Of a stretch of 64,000 nucleotides of DNA, positions 62,219-64,000 are shown piece by piece. The stretch's first letter is position 1. Each line of letters begins with the position of its first letter. The position numbers and the translations under genes were made by a program. Below the pieces are notes generated by a model. The model was not told where the DNA came from. It saw nothing but the letters and a program-made list of their open reading frames with translations, and searched no databases. The stretch is from Pseudomonas sp. ADAK13 (GTDB lineage Bacteria > Pseudomonadota > Gammaproteobacteria > Pseudomonadales > Pseudomonadaceae). The stretch is taken from positions 6,448,001 through 6,512,000 of the forward strand of contig NZ_CP052860.1 of NCBI RefSeq assembly GCF_012935715.1, written 5' to 3'.

Positions 62219-63376
62219 TCATAAGTGGCTGGCCAGGGTCGTCCACTTCGCGTCGCCGCGATGGTTGGCGATCACGGCTTCGATAAAGGCCATGCCGCGT
62301 ACGCCGACTTCAATGCCGGGCACGCCGACGGCTTCAGTGCCTTGGCGAATGGCTGTGGCGAAGTCGCGGTAGAGGTTGGCCATGGCCTCCAGGTAACCCT
62401 CGGGATGCCCGGCGGGCAGGCGCATGCGTTGCAAGGCCGCGTCGCACAGCCAGGGCTGGCCGACGCCGGAACGCAGGATGCGCAGGGGTTGATCGAGGGA
62501 GCGATGGATCAGGCTGGCGGGTTCTTCCTGGCGCCATTCAAGGCCGCCCTTGTCGCCATAGAGGCGGATCTTCAGCGGGTTCTCTTCACCGGCACACACT
62601 TGGCTGGCGATCAACACACCACTCGCGCCGGAGGCCATCTTGAACAGCATCGCGGCATCGTCATCGAGTTGGCGGCCGGGTACGTGAGTGCCCAGGCTGG
62701 CGCAGAGCTGTTCGATCGGTTGGTCGGCGACGAACTCCGCGAGGGAAAAGGCGTGGGTGCCGATGTCGCCGATACATCCACCCAGCCCCGACAGCTCGGG
62801 CCGGCTCCGCCAGTCAGCCTGCTTATTGCCCTCCCCGGCCACGTCCTGGCTGAGCCAACCCTGCGGGTATTCGACGATGACTTTGCGCAGGGGGCCGATG
62901 ACACCGCTGCGCACCATCTCACGTGCTTGCCACACCATCGGGTAGCCCAGGTAGGTATGTGCCAACCCGTAGCGTCCGGGACTGGTGTTGACGACGGTTG
63001 CCAACGCCTGCACCTCGGCGAGATTCAACGCGGCAGGCTTCTCGCTGAACACGTGAAAGCCAGCCTGCAACGCCAGGGTTGCGATGGGAGCATGCAGATG
63101 ATTGGGGGTGACGATCACCAGCAGTTGCATGCGCTGATCGGCCGGCAGTGCCTGTTCCGCCGTCAGCATCTGCTGCCAGTCGCTGTAGCAACGGGACGCG
63201 GGCAAGCCCAGGGCGCTGCCAGTGTTCCGGTTGTTCTCGGGCTCGCGGCTGAAGGCACCGCACACCAGTTCATAACCGCCATCCAGCCCCGCCGCCTGGC
63301 GGTGGGCCTGGCCGATGAAGGCGCCCGCGCCGCCGCCAACAAAGCCCATTCTTATTTTTTGCACTGCAGCCGTCAT
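62219..63376 (-). CDS. Gfo/Idh/MocA-family NAD(P)-dependent oxidoreductase
   Basis: 385-residue dehydrogenase. Rossmann motif MGFVGGGAGAFIGQAHR, EKP (FSEKPAALN) catalytic lysine motif and the GDIGTHAF histidine region are present. It would oxidise a sugar or inositol-type ring hydroxyl. First gene of the catabolic run; divergent from a LacI gene, with an 18-bp palindrome in between. Confidence 0.9.
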   Translation of the reverse strand: MTAAVQKIRMGFVGGGAGAFIGQAHRQAAGLDGGYELVCGAFSREPENNRNTGSALGLPASRCYSDWQQMLTAEQALPADQRMQLLVIVTPNHLHAPIATLALQAGFHVFSEKPAALNLAEVQALATVVNTSPGRYGLAHTYLGYPMVWQAREMVRSGVIGPLRKVIVEYPQGWLSQDVAGEGNKQADWRSRPELSGLGGCIGDIGTHAFSLAEFVADQPIEQLCASLGTHVPGRQLDDDAAMLFKMASGASGVLIASQVCAGEENPLKIRLYGDKGGLEWRQEEPASLIHRSLDQPLRILRSGVGQPWLCDAALQRMRLPAGHPEGYLEAMANLYRDFATAIRQGTEAVGVPGIEVGVRGMAFIEAVIANHRGDAKWTTLASHL

Positions 63377-63411
63377 CGCAAGTCTTCTCTTTTTGGGCTA
63401 TTACGGATCAT

Positions 63412-63429
63412 GATGTAACCGGTTACATC
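63412..63429. promoter_or_regulatory. LacI-type operator between the divergent genes
   Basis: GATGTAACCGGTTACATC is a perfect 18-base palindrome with a central CG, 36 bases from the Gfo/Idh/MocA start, as expected of a LacI-family site controlling the catabolic run. Confidence 0.85.
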
Positions 63430-63516
63430 GTGCCGGAAATTTAGGCCCAGTTGCTCGCGGTGTCAAACCCCGACTGCGGTAAACTTGGCGGCTGCTGCTC
63501 TGATAACGAGGTTGTC

Positions 63517-64000
63517 TTGTCCAATATTCGCGAAGTCGCCCGCTTGGCCGGGGTCTCGGTGGCCACCGTGTCCAGGACCCTGGCCAGCCCTGAACGCGTG
63601 CTCCCCGAGACCCGCGACAAGGTCAACGCCGCCGTGGAACAGACCGGCTACCGGCCGAACCGCATGGCGGTGCAATTTCGTTCGCGGCGCACCGGTAACC
63701 TGGTGATCCTGGTACCGGCGATTGCCAACACGTTTTTCGCCCGGGTCATCAGCGGTGCACAACAGGCGGCGCAGGCATCGGGTTACCGGTTGCTGTTGTG
63801 CGACACCCGGGGCCAGGCTGAAATCGAAAAGCAGTTCGCCGAACTGGTCCACGCCCATCAGGCCGATGGGGTGATTCAGTTGCGGGCCTCTGACCCGTTC
63901 AGCGACTGCAGCGACTCACCGCCACTGGTGAACGCCTGTGAGGTGATCCAGGACGGTCGCCATCCCACCATCAGCCTCGACAACCGTGGCGCAGCCCAGG
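63517..64000 (+). CDS. LacI-family regulator, 3' end beyond window
   Basis: Starts at TTG 63517 behind a CGAGG and runs off the window. The N-terminus reads SNIREVARLAGVSVATVSRTLASPERVLPETRD, the standard LacI helix-turn-helix with hinge helix, followed by the ligand domain NLVILVPAIANTFFARVI. Divergent from the sugar-type operon, whose operator lies between. About 161 codons visible. Confidence 0.9.
   Translation, partial: MSNIREVARLAGVSVATVSRTLASPERVLPETRDKVNAAVEQTGYRPNRMAVQFRSRRTGNLVILVPAIANTFFARVISGAQQAAQASGYRLLLCDTRGQAEIEKQFAELVHAHQADGVIQLRASDPFSDCSDSPPLVNACEVIQDGRHPTISLDNRGAAQ

Overview
The window is high-GC chromosomal DNA that looks like the Pseudomonas fluorescens group. It has dense Pseudomonas-type metabolic operons, frequent GTG/TTG starts behind good Shine-Dalgarno (SD) sequences, a FecI/FecR/TonB-receptor siderophore module, DUF6124 genes, and many paired inverted repeats of the REP/REPIN kind (GTGGGAGC...GCTCCCAC). 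I see no rRNA, tRNA, integrase, transposase or CRISPR array. Most of the sequence is ordinary chromosome. The exceptions are an AT-rich insert at about 6.6-9.5 kb and a smaller AT-rich patch at about 57.4-58.1 kb.

Layout. 0-6.6 kb: a cluster of flavin monooxygenase, Rid protein, DUF1028 protein and ArgE-like deacylase, then a LysR regulator and a divergent NCS1 permease. Together these suggest uptake and oxidative breakdown of a nitrogen compound. 6.6-9.4 kb: an AT-rich two-gene cassette (ABC/AAA-type ATPase plus HNH endonuclease) resembling Septu-like phage defence, with the ATPase frame broken at a run of eight A. 9.5-10.1 kb: a structured leader RNA in front of a DUF6124 gene. 10.2-20.5 kb: acetyltransferases, an amidase divergent from a TetR gene, a methyltransferase, a TPM-domain membrane protein, an RsbQ-like hydrolase overlapping a PAS histidine kinase, a divergent DapF paralogue, an alginate-lyase-like protein and a small kinase. 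20.5-30 kb: two divergent L,D-transpeptidases, a creatininase-family protein, small exported proteins, a GntR/GST pair, a membrane hydrolase, DUF924 and a nickel/cobalt permease.

30-34 kb: TonB receptor with its FecR and ECF sigma factor. 34-37 kb: metE and a 39-residue membrane peptide. 37-41.3 kb: two LysR genes, a FAD amine oxidase and a polyamine-type binding protein. 41.4-42.2 kb: a GFA gene broken by an in-frame stop, and a GNAT. 42.2-47.8 kb: a six-gene LacI-ABC importer-phosphoesterase operon with a palindromic operator. 48-51.2 kb: a putative zinc protease, then carboxynorspermidine decarboxylase and dehydrogenase (alternative spermidine route). 51.4-56.6 kb: IclR, a polar amino-acid ABC importer behind a sigma-54-type promoter, a FAD oxidase and an M24 peptidase-like protein. 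56.8-57.4 kb: a second copy of the structured leader plus a DUF6124 gene. 57.4-59.7 kb: an atypical lipoprotein, glutaminase and an LspA paralogue. 59.9-64 kb: a sugar-type catabolic operon (MFS, isomerase, Gfo/Idh/MocA) divergent from a LacI gene cut by the window edge, with an 18-bp palindrome near the catabolic gene.

The most interesting signal is the leader element found twice (9563-9705 and 56819-56980). The two copies share little primary sequence in several helices but keep the same pairing through compensatory changes. In the second copy, three overlapping helices form a mutually exclusive chain ending in sequestration of the ribosome-binding site of the DUF6124 gene. This looks like a cis-regulatory RNA switch. 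I cannot tell from sequence alone whether it has been catalogued. All family assignments come from reading translated sequence and motifs; no database search was run.
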